31,463 bases of DNA, from contig CAZLHI010000037.1 of assembly GCA_964559435.1 (NCBI GenBank), positions 1-31,463 of the forward strand, in the 5' to 3' direction. Position numbers and translations under genes: made by a program. Within the stretch, counting starts at the first letter, position 1, and every line of letters begins with the position of its first letter. This DNA is from Hebobacterum sp964559435. GTDB lineage: Bacteria > Armatimonadota > Hebobacteria > Hebobacterales > Hebobacteraceae. Shown piece by piece: positions 6,815-15,380 of this stretch. The notes beneath the pieces are model-generated. The model had not been told where the DNA came from and did not search any database. It saw only the letters and a list, made by a program, of their open reading frames with translations.

Positions 6815-8917
6815 ATGGTGTGCGCCTCCGCGTGTAGGAGGGTGTTGCGCGCGCTCGCTCGTCCGGCAGCGGCAGTGTTGGCCGCCTCCCTGCTCGTTGG
6901 GCTCGCGGGGCCGGCCCGTGCGCAGCCGCCGGCGGAATGGGTCACAAGGACGTACAACTCGCCTGACAACAAGGAGCCTGAGGCCACCATACGAGTCGAT
7001 GTCGCGACCACCGGCTCATATCGCCACCCCAACGGCTGGGGGGGCGTGATCACCGGGGTCTACTACCGGTCCTCCGGCAGCGGAAGCTGGGGAACGAACA
7101 TGATCGACGACTGGGATGCCGGTAGAGTTCTCCAGGTTTCGCTGTACGAAGGTCCGCCCTCCGCCTACTTCAAATCGGCTGGTGGCGCGGACGAGTGGCC
7201 CTGGAACGTCACTCAAGGATGTGACGCATACACGCCCTCCCCGGCCTGGAAAACGGGCGCGGGCCTCTCTCCAGTTCCCTGGTACCGCATCCGAACATAC
7301 CCGAAGGACTGGGCGGGCACCGACCACGAATGCGTCCAACTCGACCAGACGGTGTGCGTGTGGCCGTCCTATGTAGAGGTGCGATACTCCCTCTCCGCGC
7401 GCCCCAGCGGGCCTCCCTCTTTCCGACGCTATCCCGTCAGGTATCCCGTCTACCGGCGTTGGCGCCGCCCTCTCTCTTGCCGCCGCCATCCGGTGATGTT
7501 CCACGAAAGCCCGGTCGTGTACGCGCGGCATGGCTATGGCCGCCCCGACGACCCCGATGCGCTCGAGGACGAGATCTTGTACGACGGCACTGCGCCGTGG
7601 ACAGGCGGCGCAGTGACGGACGTGCCGATGCCGGACCAGGGGTGGAGACAGGTCTACCCGTCTGAGCACTGGATAGGGCTGTTCAGGGAGGGGGGCGGCT
7701 ATGGGCTGACGCTGGCCTACCCCCAGCGCACCCGTCACCAGCCATATTGCCACCACTGGTCGTTCAACCAGAAAGAGGTGTGGGAGGGAGGCGTTCAGAC
7801 AGACGACTGGGAAGAGGAGATGCGGGCAAGAGCCTTCTTCGATGTCAACCCTGGCTCCGGTGAGATCATTTCGTGGACGGTTTACGTGATCCCCGGCACG
7901 GTAGACGACGGCCGGCGAGAAGCATACAACCTGATTCCCCATCGCAGGTGGGAGTTCGACCTCGGCACAGCGGAAGAAGGTTGGCACGCCGGGAACGACC
8001 TCGTCGACTTCGGAGTGTCGGACGGCATACTGAGCGCGAGGTCCACCGGCGGCAATCCCTACATCCACTCGCTGGATCAGCTCGACTTCGCCTCTGACTC
8101 GATCCACGGCATCGAGATACGCATGTCCATCCCGAGGTGGTGCGGGACACGGGCGCAGGTCTTCTACATCACGGAGGAAGACCCCGTCTGGAGCGACGCG
8201 AAATCCAAGCGCTTCACGATAACGGCAGACGACGCCTACCATACCTATCGTGTCGCGCTTGACGACATCCCCGGGTGGAGCGGCAAGACGATTCGCCAAT
8301 TCCGTTTCCATCCCACCAATGCCACCACAGGGACTAAGGACCTCAAGATCGACTACATACGCCTGGTGCCCCGGTCGGGATGGGAGTTCAACGCTGCGGG
8401 CAACAACGAAGGCTGGACGCCGGTGACGAAGCCTCTGTGGGACCCCGCGTGGCCAGGCAACGTCGCCGGAGGGGGCCTCGTCTTGTACAGCGACGGGAAG
8501 ACGCTGGACGAGTACACCGCCCCCCCCTCGTGGATCTACCCCGCCCTCCTCGGGCCCTACCCCACCTACATTGAACCTCCAGACGGGAGCGGGACCAGGC
8601 GCGTCGAGGCACGCATCCGTGTCGAGGGCACGGGGACCTTCAATGCTCGTCTGAGATACACCCTCACCGACGACCCGAAGCTGTTCGACTACCACGCGCC
8701 GGCGGACCCGTACGACCCGTTCCCGGATTACAGCCTCATCACCCGCTTCGACCTGGGCGGCCATACCCCGATCTGGTGGACCAATCTGGCAGCCAACCAA
8801 TGGCACGTGCTCACTGCCGTTCTCCCCTCCAGCGGCACGATCGATCAACTCGAGCTGGTCCCCACCGATGAGGCCGGGACAGTGTATATCGACTACATCC
8901 GGGTGAACTACATGTGA
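6815..8917 (+). CDS. secreted protein of unknown function with two carbohydrate-binding-like modules
   Basis: The 700-residue protein starts at ATG 6815, four bases after GGGGGAAG. Residues 1-36 are a signal peptide (n-region with several Arg, hydrophobic core, AR-A end). Residues ~40-370 are an unrecognised domain with a basic, aromatic stretch (YPVRYPVYRRWRRPLSCRRH, about residues 210-229). Two related beta-sandwich-like modules follow: ~378-520, starting RRWEFDLGTAEEGWH and ending LKIDYIRL, and ~522-699, starting GWEFNAAGNNEGW and ending VYIDYIRV. The WEF...GW...IDYIR frame is typical of galactose-binding-like carbohydrate modules appended to secreted glycan enzymes. There is no SLH domain, unlike the two preceding genes, so it is probably secreted or periplasmic. 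A glycan-related role is inference. Confidence 0.75.
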   Translation: MVCASACRRVLRALARPAAAVLAASLLVGLAGPARAQPPAEWVTRTYNSPDNKEPEATIRVDVATTGSYRHPNGWGGVITGVYYRSSGSGSWGTNMIDDWDAGRVLQVSLYEGPPSAYFKSAGGADEWPWNVTQGCDAYTPSPAWKTGAGLSPVPWYRIRTYPKDWAGTDHECVQLDQTVCVWPSYVEVRYSLSARPSGPPSFRRYPVRYPVYRRWRRPLSCRRHPVMFHESPVVYARHGYGRPDDPDALEDEILYDGTAPWTGGAVTDVPMPDQGWRQVYPSEHWIGLFREGGGYGLTLAYPQRTRHQPYCHHWSFNQKEVWEGGVQTDDWEEEMRARAFFDVNPGSGEIISWTVYVIPGTVDDGRREAYNLIPHRRWEFDLGTAEEGWHAGNDLVDFGVSDGILSARSTGGNPYIHSLDQLDFASDSIHGIEIRMSIPRWCGTRAQVFYITEEDPVWSDAKSKRFTITADDAYHTYRVALDDIPGWSGKTIRQFRFHPTNATTGTKDLKIDYIRLVPRSGWEFNAAGNNEGWTPVTKPLWDPAWPGNVAGGGLVLYSDGKTLDEYTAPPSWIYPALLGPYPTYIEPPDGSGTRRVEARIRVEGTGTFNARLRYTLTDDPKLFDYHAPADPYDPFPDYSLITRFDLGGHTPIWWTNLAANQWHVLTAVLPSSGTIDQLELVPTDEAGTVYIDYIRVNYM

Positions 8918-9089
8918 GACTGGCACGACAGGCTGCTGAGCTTGCCGTGCCGACGAGGTCGGACGTAGCATGTGAAATCATCGGGCGGCGCCTTGGGACG
9001 CCGGCCGCGCAGGACTTCTCGCTCAAAGTGGCTAGGCATACGGCCGCCACCCCGGCCCTTCGGGCCTAGGGGCTGGTAAGTCTCTGCAT

Positions 9090-9142
9090 GGGTGTAGTGC
9101 TCCTTTCTGTTGTCTTACAGCCAACAGTGGAGTCCTACACCC
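9090..9142. repeat. 53-base three-segment hairpin
   Basis: The outer stem is GGGTGTAG/CTACACCC (8 bp), followed by a 2x2 mismatch, the middle stem CTCC/GGAG, a small bulge, the inner stem CTGTTG/CAACAG (6 bp) and a 9-base loop. It lies 172 bases after the stop of the secreted-protein gene. Without a following T-run it is not a standard terminator. It could be a structured RNA element or a miniature inverted repeat. Confidence 0.55.
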
Positions 9143-9204
9143 TTCCCTCACCCTTCTCCCCTTTCTACACACTCGATGATACACTACCTGGGTTCTATCC
9201 GTCC

Positions 9205-9233
9205 TTGACCGGTGCTGGGAGGTGTGATAGAGT
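9205..9233 (+). promoter_or_regulatory. probable promoter of the MscS gene
   Basis: The -35 is TTGACC (5/6), the spacer 17 bases and the -10 TAGAGT (4/6). It implies a leader of about 150 bases before the ATG at 9388. Confidence 0.4.
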
Positions 9234-9387
9234 ACGAGGGTAGTTTATAGAAGTGTTTGTTGCTTCCTCCGCTGCAGCAATCGCAGTCGTGTTGGGCGAG
9301 ACGGCCCGGCCTTGGTAGGCTGGGCGTTCGCTTCCTCCCCAGTCCCAGCTGATTCGATGACTTCGAGGTTAGGGGGTCAAGGCAACG

Positions 9388-10551
9388 ATGTCTGAATGGC
9401 TCCAGTCGGAGAACGCCCGAAACATCTTCGTCAGCGTCGGCATAGTGGTCGTGGCGGTGATCATCTCGGCCTTCGTCCGAGCGATCCTCGCGCCGCTGCT
9501 TCGGAGGCTGACGCGCAGAACCGAGACCGACCTGGACGACGTGATTGTGGCCGCGCTCCGAAGGCCCGCTGCCTCGGTGGTGCTGCTGATAGGGTTCTGG
9601 CTTGCGCTGCGCAATCCGGAGTACTGGACGGCCAGCACCTACCCGTACGTGGACAAGGTGGCGAGTGTTCTGGGCGTCCTTCTGTTGATCTACGCCGGGC
9701 TTCGCGTCTTCAACGGGGTGGCGGAGTGGTACGGCGAGGCGGCCGCGGAGAAGTCCGAGCGCCCCCGCGAGATTCGCTCCAGGGCGCTCGTGGGCCGCAA
9801 GGTCGTCAACATCGCCATTCTCGTCATCGGCATACTGATCATCCTCAGCCAGTTGAACGTGAAGATAGGTCCCCTGCTTGGGGCCTTGGGCATCGGCGGT
9901 TTGGCCGTCGCCCTCGCTCTTCAGGACACGCTCTCCAACCTCTTCGCCGGCATCTACATGATGGTGGACCGGCCCATCACCGTGGGCGACTTCATCAAGC
10001 TCGAATCCGGGGAGGAGGGATTCGTCGAGGAGATCGGGTGGCGGAACACCAAGGTGCGCATGTGGGCCAACAACATCGTCGTGATCCCGAACTCCAAGCT
10101 CTCCCAGAGCGTTCTGACGAACTACTACCTGCCGCGGCAGGAGCTGTCGATCTACATCAGTTGTGGGGTCGCGTACGACAGCGACCTCGAGCACGTGGAG
10201 CGTGTCTGCATCGAGGTGGGCAAGGAAGTGATGGATCGAGTGCCTGGCTGCCAGACGGATTGGACGCCGGTGGTCAGGTTCAAGGAGTTCGCCGACTTCA
10301 GCATCAACTTCCTGGTCGTGCTGCGGGTGCAGGACTTCGCAGCGCAGTACCTGCTCGGTCACGAGTACATGAAGGCCCTCCACCGGCGTTTCAACGAGGA
10401 GGGCATCGAGATTCCGTTCCCGATTCGCACCGTCATCATGGGCACGCCTGGGCCGGAGGCCGAAGCGGTCGCAACCATCCGGGGGACAGAGAGACCATCG
10501 CCTGGGCCTGAGGTCGGAGAGGGCGAGGGGCCGGGCGAAGCGGCCGGATAG
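9388..10551 (+). CDS. MscS-family small-conductance mechanosensitive channel
   Basis: The 387-residue inner-membrane protein should release solutes when turgor rises. Hydrophobic segments are near residues 13-31, 60-75, 91-110 and 137-156. They are followed by the family's pore helix, glycine/alanine-rich (GPLLGALGIGGLAVALALQ, 161-179), the hallmark NLFAGIYMMVDRPITVGD (184-201) and the beta-domain motif VVIPNSKL (231-238). The C-terminal cytoplasmic alpha/beta domain continues to ~355, then a Pro/Glu/Gly-rich tail. The family core is about 286 residues in E. coli MscS; the extra N-terminal helices are common in larger members. ATG 9388 is preceded by AGGGGGT and AAGG. It is monocistronic with a probable promoter at 9205-9233. 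Confidence 0.93.
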   Translation: MSEWLQSENARNIFVSVGIVVVAVIISAFVRAILAPLLRRLTRRTETDLDDVIVAALRRPAASVVLLIGFWLALRNPEYWTASTYPYVDKVASVLGVLLLIYAGLRVFNGVAEWYGEAAAEKSERPREIRSRALVGRKVVNIAILVIGILIILSQLNVKIGPLLGALGIGGLAVALALQDTLSNLFAGIYMMVDRPITVGDFIKLESGEEGFVEEIGWRNTKVRMWANNIVVIPNSKLSQSVLTNYYLPRQELSIYISCGVAYDSDLEHVERVCIEVGKEVMDRVPGCQTDWTPVVRFKEFADFSINFLVVLRVQDFAAQYLLGHEYMKALHRRFNEEGIEIPFPIRTVIMGTPGPEAEAVATIRGTERPSPGPEVGEGEGPGEAAG

Positions 10552-10728
10552 ACGCGAGGCTGGGCCGCCCGGCCAACACGTGGAATGGGGGAGAGCCGAT
10601 TGTGCCCAGAGGCGTGAACCGGCATCCGATCACTCTGTTATCATAGTGTGGCGGCGGCGGCCGATGTCACTGCCGGCTGACGGAGGCGAAACGACGAGCA
10701 GACAACCACCGATTTTCGTGAGGTTCTC

Positions 10729-11850
10729 ATGACGAAAGAGACTACGAAGAAGCCCGTCTTCGCTGTGGTCGGGGCCGGCCACGGCGGCCTTGCTATGGCC
10801 GGGTACCTTGGGCTGAGTGGCTTTGAGGTCCGTTTGTTCAACCGCACGCCGGCGCGCCTGGAGCCGATCCGCCGGCGCGGAGCGATCGAGGTGATCGCTC
10901 ACGATGGCGAGGAGCTACCCCGTGGGACCGGCCCTCTGAAGCTGGCCACCTCCGACATGAAGGAGGCCATCAGCGGCGCCGACATCATCCTGCTGGTCGT
11001 TCCGGCGAACGGCCACGCCTGGCTTGCCGAGGTGATGGCCCCACATCTCTCGGATGGGCAGATCGTGGTGCTCAATCCAGGACGTACGGGTGGGGCCCTC
11101 GAGGTCCATCACATCTTTCGAGAGAAGGGCGTGAAGGCCGATGTCATCATCGCCGAAGCGCAGACTTTCCTCTACGCGAGCCGCGCCGTCAACCCGGCCC
11201 AGGTGCAGATATTCGGTGTGAAGAACAGCGTGCCCGTGGCCGCCATCCCCGCTTACCGTACCCCCGAGGTGATCAAGGCCCTGTCGGTCGCCTTCACGCA
11301 GTTCATCCCGGGAGACAACGTCATCAAGACGGGGATGGACAACATCGGCGCGGTGTTCCACCCGGCCGTGACCGTGCTCAACGCCGCGCGCATCGAAAGC
11401 ACCCGGGGCGACTTCGAATACTATGTGGACGGCATTACGCCATCGGTCGCCAAGCTGCTGGAGCAGATCGACAAGGAGAGAGTGGCGGTCGGCGCGGCCA
11501 TGGGCTTCAACTGCATGACCGCACGCGAATGGCTGTATGTAGCCTACGACGCGGCCGGGCAGACCCTCCACGACGCCATCCACGCCAACTGGGGATACTA
11601 CGGCCTCAAGGCCCCGCCGCACGTCCACCACCGATATATCACAGAAGACGTCCCGATGAGCCTGGTGCCGATCGCCTCGATTGGCGACATGCTCGGCTCT
11701 CCCTGCCCGACCATCTGCGGCATCGTCCACATGGCCAACCTGATGCACGGCTGCGACTACTGGGAGACCGGCCGCACGCCCGAGAAGCTCGGCCTGTCCG
11801 GACTCGGCCTCCAGCAGATACGCCGGCTGGTGCTGGAAGGCAAGGTGTAG
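10729..11850 (+). CDS. octopine/nopaline (opine) dehydrogenase-family oxidoreductase
   Basis: The 373-residue enzyme starts at ATG 10729, five bases after GAGG. The Rossmann motif VVGAGHGGLAMAGYL (residues 13-27) and the ADIILLVVPANGHAWLAE strand form the NAD(P)-binding domain. The C-terminal half carries the opine-dehydrogenase signature NIGAVFHPAVTVLNAARIE (N205, H211). Opine dehydrogenases reductively condense an amino acid with a 2-oxo acid or run the reverse reaction; many bacterial homologues act on other substrates. The next gene, a cobalamin mutase-like protein, starts five bases after the stop, so the two are co-translated and probably act on the same amino-acid-derived compound. The exact substrate is not deducible. 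Confidence 0.85.
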   Translation: MTKETTKKPVFAVVGAGHGGLAMAGYLGLSGFEVRLFNRTPARLEPIRRRGAIEVIAHDGEELPRGTGPLKLATSDMKEAISGADIILLVVPANGHAWLAEVMAPHLSDGQIVVLNPGRTGGALEVHHIFREKGVKADVIIAEAQTFLYASRAVNPAQVQIFGVKNSVPVAAIPAYRTPEVIKALSVAFTQFIPGDNVIKTGMDNIGAVFHPAVTVLNAARIESTRGDFEYYVDGITPSVAKLLEQIDKERVAVGAAMGFNCMTAREWLYVAYDAAGQTLHDAIHANWGYYGLKAPPHVHHRYITEDVPMSLVPIASIGDMLGSPCPTICGIVHMANLMHGCDYWETGRTPEKLGLSGLGLQQIRRLVLEGKV

Positions 11851-11855
11851 GCCAA

Positions 11856-13526
11856 ATGCCGAAGGTCATCGCCGGTTCCCTCGGCAACTGCGTCCACGTC
11901 GCCGGGGCCCTCAGCTTTCTGGCCCTCGCCGAGCGGGCCGGCTACGAGACGGAGTTTCTCGGCGCGGCCGTACCTGTCGATGCCTTCGTGGAGGCCGTCC
12001 GCGAGCACGATCCCGACCTGGTCGGGGTCAGCTACCGCCTCACCCCCAAGGTCGCCCGCACCCTCATCGCAGATCTGAAGCAGCGGCTGGAAGAGGCCGG
12101 GCTGGCCGACCGGCGATTCGTGTTCGCGGGCACGCCTCCGGTCTGCGCGGTGGCAGAGGAGTTCAAATGGTTCGAGCGCTGCTTCACGGGACTGGAGGAA
12201 CCGGAGGAGACCTGGGGCTACCTGAAGGGCGAACCCGCGCCTCACGAGGCCGAAGACTGGGGGACGACCCAGATCGCACGCCTGGAGAAGAAGAAGCCCT
12301 ATCCACTGCTGCGGCATCACTTCGGCCTGCCGAGCCTGGAAGAGACGATTGCCGGCATAGGGGAGATCGCGCAAGCGCGGGTGGTGGACGTGATCTCGAT
12401 CGGTCCCGATCAGAACGCGCAGGAGTCGTTCTTCCGGCCGGAGGAGATGAATCCCGCGCTCGATGGCGCGGGCGGCGTGCCGATCCGAACGCGGGAGGAC
12501 CTGATCCGCATCTACGAGGCCAGCCGCACCGGCAACTACCCGCTGCTGCGCATATACTCGGGCACGCGCGACCTGGTGAAGTGGGCCGAGGTCGCGACCG
12601 AGACAATCAACAATGCCTGGGGCGCGATCCCGCTGTGCTGGTACAACGTGCTCGACGGCCGCTCGAAGCGCACCCCCGAGGAGTCCATCGCCGAGAACCA
12701 GGCCGCCATGCGCTGGTACGGCGAGCGCGGCATCCCGGTCGAGGTAAACGAGGCGCATCACTGGAGCATGCGCGACTCCCACGATACGCTGGCCGTGGTG
12801 ATGGCCTACCTGGCCGCCTACAACGCCCGGGCGATGGGTGTGAGGCACTACATCGCGCAGTACATGTTCAACTCGCCGCCCACGACCTATGGCAACATGG
12901 ACCTGGCGAAGATGCTCGCCAAGCGGGAGATGATCGAGGGCCTGCATGGAGAGGACTTCATCTCCATGCGCCAGGTCCGCGCCGGACTGCTCCACTTCTC
13001 GCCGGACCTCCAGGTGGCCAAGGGGCAGCTCGCGGCCTCGACCGTGCTCGCCCTGGGGCTTCGCCCTCACATCATCCATGTTGTCGGATTCTGCGAGGGC
13101 GACCACGCGGCGAGGGCAGAGGATGTCATCGAGAGCTGCGAGATCGTCCGCGGAGTGCTGCGCAACTGCCTCTTCGGGATGCCGGACATGGCCGTCGATC
13201 CGGCAGTCGTCGAACGCAGAGAGAAGCTGGTCGCCGAGGCGAGGGTGCTCATCGAAGCGCTGAGGGCGCTCGCACCGGAGGAAGAGGACCCGCTGACGAG
13301 CCCAAAGGTGCTGGCGGAGGCGATCCGCCTGGGCCTGCTCGACGCGCCTCACCTGAAGGGGAACCCGCACGCCGCGGGCATGCTCCAGACGCGCCCTGTG
13401 AACGGGGCCATCGAGCCCATCGATCCGAAGACCAAACGGGTGCTTACGGAATCGGAGCGGCTGCGCGCGCTGCCGGGGCTTCCCCCCGCAGCTCTCGCGC
13501 CGTCGGAGAGCAATCCCGACGTGTAG
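11856..13526 (+). CDS. cobalamin-dependent mutase-like protein (B12 domain fused to glutamate-mutase-epsilon-like barrel)
   Basis: The protein has 556 residues. ATG 11856, five bases after the previous stop, is preferred although the frame is open further upstream. Residues 1-~130 look like a B12-binding Rossmann domain: GNCVHVAGALSFL gives an H-x-x-G with His14 as the likely cobalt ligand, and VGVSYRLTP matches the position of the S-x-L loop. The Asp of the usual D-x-H-x-x-G is Cys12. Residues ~176-490 form a TIM-barrel region resembling glutamate mutase E (CWYNVLDGRSKRTPEESIAE from ~262, GIPVEVNEAHHW, GLLHFSPDLQVAKGQLA near 378, HVVGFCEGDHAA). Such enzymes use adenosylcobalamin for carbon-skeleton or amino-group migrations. 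The pairing with the opine dehydrogenase suggests a redox step before or after rearrangement. Confidence 0.78.
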   Translation: MPKVIAGSLGNCVHVAGALSFLALAERAGYETEFLGAAVPVDAFVEAVREHDPDLVGVSYRLTPKVARTLIADLKQRLEEAGLADRRFVFAGTPPVCAVAEEFKWFERCFTGLEEPEETWGYLKGEPAPHEAEDWGTTQIARLEKKKPYPLLRHHFGLPSLEETIAGIGEIAQARVVDVISIGPDQNAQESFFRPEEMNPALDGAGGVPIRTREDLIRIYEASRTGNYPLLRIYSGTRDLVKWAEVATETINNAWGAIPLCWYNVLDGRSKRTPEESIAENQAAMRWYGERGIPVEVNEAHHWSMRDSHDTLAVVMAYLAAYNARAMGVRHYIAQYMFNSPPTTYGNMDLAKMLAKREMIEGLHGEDFISMRQVRAGLLHFSPDLQVAKGQLAASTVLALGLRPHIIHVVGFCEGDHAARAEDVIESCEIVRGVLRNCLFGMPDMAVDPAVVERREKLVAEARVLIEALRALAPEEEDPLTSPKVLAEAIRLGLLDAPHLKGNPHAAGMLQTRPVNGAIEPIDPKTKRVLTESERLRALPGLPPAALAPSESNPDV

Positions 13527-13558
13527 TCGACCGGATGCCTGGGCCGCCGCGCCGCAGG

Positions 13559-14452
13559 CTATTGCTCGGGTCGCTCCGCGAAGAGATCCCGCAGAGCCTG
13601 AAGCTGGCCGCTCTCCGCCAGCGCCACGACTCTGTCACCAGCGCGCAGCACCGTGTCGCCTCGGGGGATGAGAGTGCGGTCGCCGCGCCGGACGGCGACG
13701 AGCCGTGTGTCCGGCGGTAGGGAAAGGGCCCGGACTTCCGTGTTCGCAACCGGCGAATCTCCGAGGTACATGTGCGAGATGACGACGGCTGAAACCGATG
13801 ATATGACCACAAAGCCGAAGGCCCGGGTGCTGAAGTTGCGCAGGATCACCTCCAGGGCGAACAGCACCCCGCCGACGGGTGCGTTGAAGGTGGCGGAGAT
13901 GCCGCCGGCCGCGCCGCAGGCCACCAGCAAGCGCGTGCGCTCCGCAGGAAGGCGCAACTGCTGTGCCAGCAGCGATCCGAGGCCCGAGCCGATCTGCACG
14001 GCCGGGCCGTGCTGCCCGGCCGACCCGCCGGAGCCGATGGTCAGGGCGGCGGCCAGGCCCTTGATTAAGGAGACGCGGCCCCGAATACGTCCGCCCTGGT
14101 GGGCAACCGCCAGCATGATCTCGGGAACGCCGTGACCTCGCGCCTCCCGCGCCACGAAGTACACGAGGGGACCCACCAGCAGCCCGCCGAGCGCGGGGAG
14201 CACAATCACGACGTAGGGGCTGACTCGCCGTAACACCCCGCCGAGCAGGTCGAAGAAGAGGGAGTGCGACCGCTCGAGCAGCCAATGGAAGCCAACCGCG
14301 CCATAACCGGCGGCCACCCCCACTGCCACCGCCATCAGCACCAGAGCAGTGGCCGCGGGCGAGCGCCAATAGCGCCCGATGAGCGCCAACCTCGGCCTTC
14401 GCCCGGATTGGTGATCTGTCGCTGTAGTGCTGTGATGCCCGGACATCGCCAC
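13559..14452 (-). CDS. shortened ClC-family chloride channel/antiporter fused to a TrkA-C-like tail
   Basis: The 297-residue protein starts at GTG 14452 or ATG 14446; both have weak ribosome sites. Residues 34-235 match the N-terminal half of ClC proteins: RGHGVPEIM (106-113, the GSGIP-like selectivity motif) and GSGGSAGQHGPAVQIGSG (140-157). In this second motif the conserved R-E of GREGP is Q-H, so His148 replaces the gating glutamate. After GDSP (231-234) the sequence jumps to the end of a TrkA-C domain (LIPRGDTVLRAGDRVVALAE). The second half of the channel, with its GxFxP motif, and any CBS domains are missing; normal members are 400-600+ residues. The reading frame is intact, so this is either an in-frame deletion derivative losing function or an unusual minimal channel. 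It converges with the mutase gene, 32 bases apart. Confidence 0.75.
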   Translation of the reverse strand: MAMSGHHSTTATDHQSGRRPRLALIGRYWRSPAATALVLMAVAVGVAAGYGAVGFHWLLERSHSLFFDLLGGVLRRVSPYVVIVLPALGGLLVGPLVYFVAREARGHGVPEIMLAVAHQGGRIRGRVSLIKGLAAALTIGSGGSAGQHGPAVQIGSGLGSLLAQQLRLPAERTRLLVACGAAGGISATFNAPVGGVLFALEVILRNFSTRAFGFVVISSVSAVVISHMYLGDSPVANTEVRALSLPPDTRLVAVRRGDRTLIPRGDTVLRAGDRVVALAESGQLQALRDLFAERPEQ

Positions 14453-14573
14453 CCGATCGTCCCTGAGGCATGCGACTGCTGCCCCGCTTGGCCCGGTCCC
14501 GGGTGTTGCCGGACTGATTGACCCTCATGCCATCAGGCAGCAGGACTGCAAGGGCCGATTCCTGGACTGGGTC

Positions 14574-15347
14574 CTACGTGAGCGCGAACAGAGCAGCAGC
14601 GTTTCCGCGGTTGACTCTCTCGCGGAGTCCATCGGGAGCGCCGACCGCGTCAAGGAGTCTGTCGTAGAAGTCGAAGTACGGCTTCACGTTCGGCTCCCCC
14701 TCGAAATACCCCACATCGCTTGCGAACATCAACTTGGCCAGGCTCGGCTCGTCCAGCACACCGTTGGGCGCGAACATCTCACGCCACATCGCCAGCGAGC
14801 GGTAGATGGCCGTGCCGCCGCCCAGGTCGGCGTACACATTGGGCGCGGACCAGGCCATCTTCCAGGCCTCCTCCCACCACGGATTGCCATAGTGGGCCAT
14901 GATGATCTTCAGGTCGGGATGGCGGCGGCTGAGGCAGTCGATCGCGGCCGGACGCATGAGCGCGATGTCGGTCGGACGAGACGGCGCCGCGAAGGAGCGG
15001 CCGAGGTAGCCGGTATGGAAGACGGCCACCTTTCCCCGCTCGGACATAGTCGCATAGAGGGGATCGTAGCGCGTGTCGCCATAGGAGAAGCGCGGGTCGA
15101 TGAACTTGATGCCCGCCGCGCCGCGGTCCAAGTGCTCTCCGATCTGTTCCACCGAAACGGCGTCGATGTCGATTCGGACGATGGGAATCACGAAGTCGGG
15201 GAGCGCTTCCGCGGCCGCGAAAGCGCAGTCCCCATCTTCAATCAGGCCGATGCGCTCGATGCCGAGGTCACGGCAGCGGGAGACGTATTCGGCGGGAGCG
15301 ATGCGGAGCTTTGCGAAGTCACCGTGTACGTGAGCGTCGATACGCAT
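14574..15347 (-). CDS. amidohydrolase-2 family metal-dependent hydrolase
   Basis: This 257-residue TIM-barrel enzyme of the ACMSD/amidohydrolase-2 type has recognisable metal ligands: HVH (H6, H8) at the end of strand 1, H111 in VAVFHTGYLG, H152 in IIMAHYGNP and D211 in MFASDVGYF. The family hydrolyses or decarboxylates ring and carboxylate compounds; the substrate is unknown. ATG 15347 is preceded by GAGGAGG at good spacing. It lies 33 bases downstream of the MFS exporter and is probably in its operon, so the transporter may export the product or import the substrate. Confidence 0.88.
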   Translation of the reverse strand: MRIDAHVHGDFAKLRIAPAEYVSRCRDLGIERIGLIEDGDCAFAAAEALPDFVIPIVRIDIDAVSVEQIGEHLDRGAAGIKFIDPRFSYGDTRYDPLYATMSERGKVAVFHTGYLGRSFAAPSRPTDIALMRPAAIDCLSRRHPDLKIIMAHYGNPWWEEAWKMAWSAPNVYADLGGGTAIYRSLAMWREMFAPNGVLDEPSLAKLMFASDVGYFEGEPNVKPYFDFYDRLLDAVGAPDGLRERVNRGNAAALFALT

Positions 15348-15380
15348 TGCGAACCTCCTCGGTTTGAGGTCAGCCGGACA

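Larger units (their letters stand above)
8918..9387. other. 470-base intergenic region with hairpins and a promoter
   Basis: No supported gene is present. A short hairpin GGCCC-TTC-GGGCC lies at 9054-9066, a three-part long hairpin at 9090-9142 and a likely promoter for the MscS gene at 9205-9233. A pyrimidine-rich stretch (about 9141-9170) follows the long hairpin. Confidence 0.5.

Noticed and set aside
7016..8971. Minus-strand open frame of 651 codons
   Set aside because: Antisense shadow of the secreted-protein gene, which has a signal peptide, a ribosome site and recognisable modules.
9184..10383. Minus-strand open frame of 399 codons
   Set aside because: Antisense of the MscS gene, rich in His/Asp/Gln without a domain.
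11757..13370. Minus-strand open frame of 537 codons
   Set aside because: Antisense shadow of the cobalamin mutase-like gene. High-GC codon bias keeps the opposite frame open.
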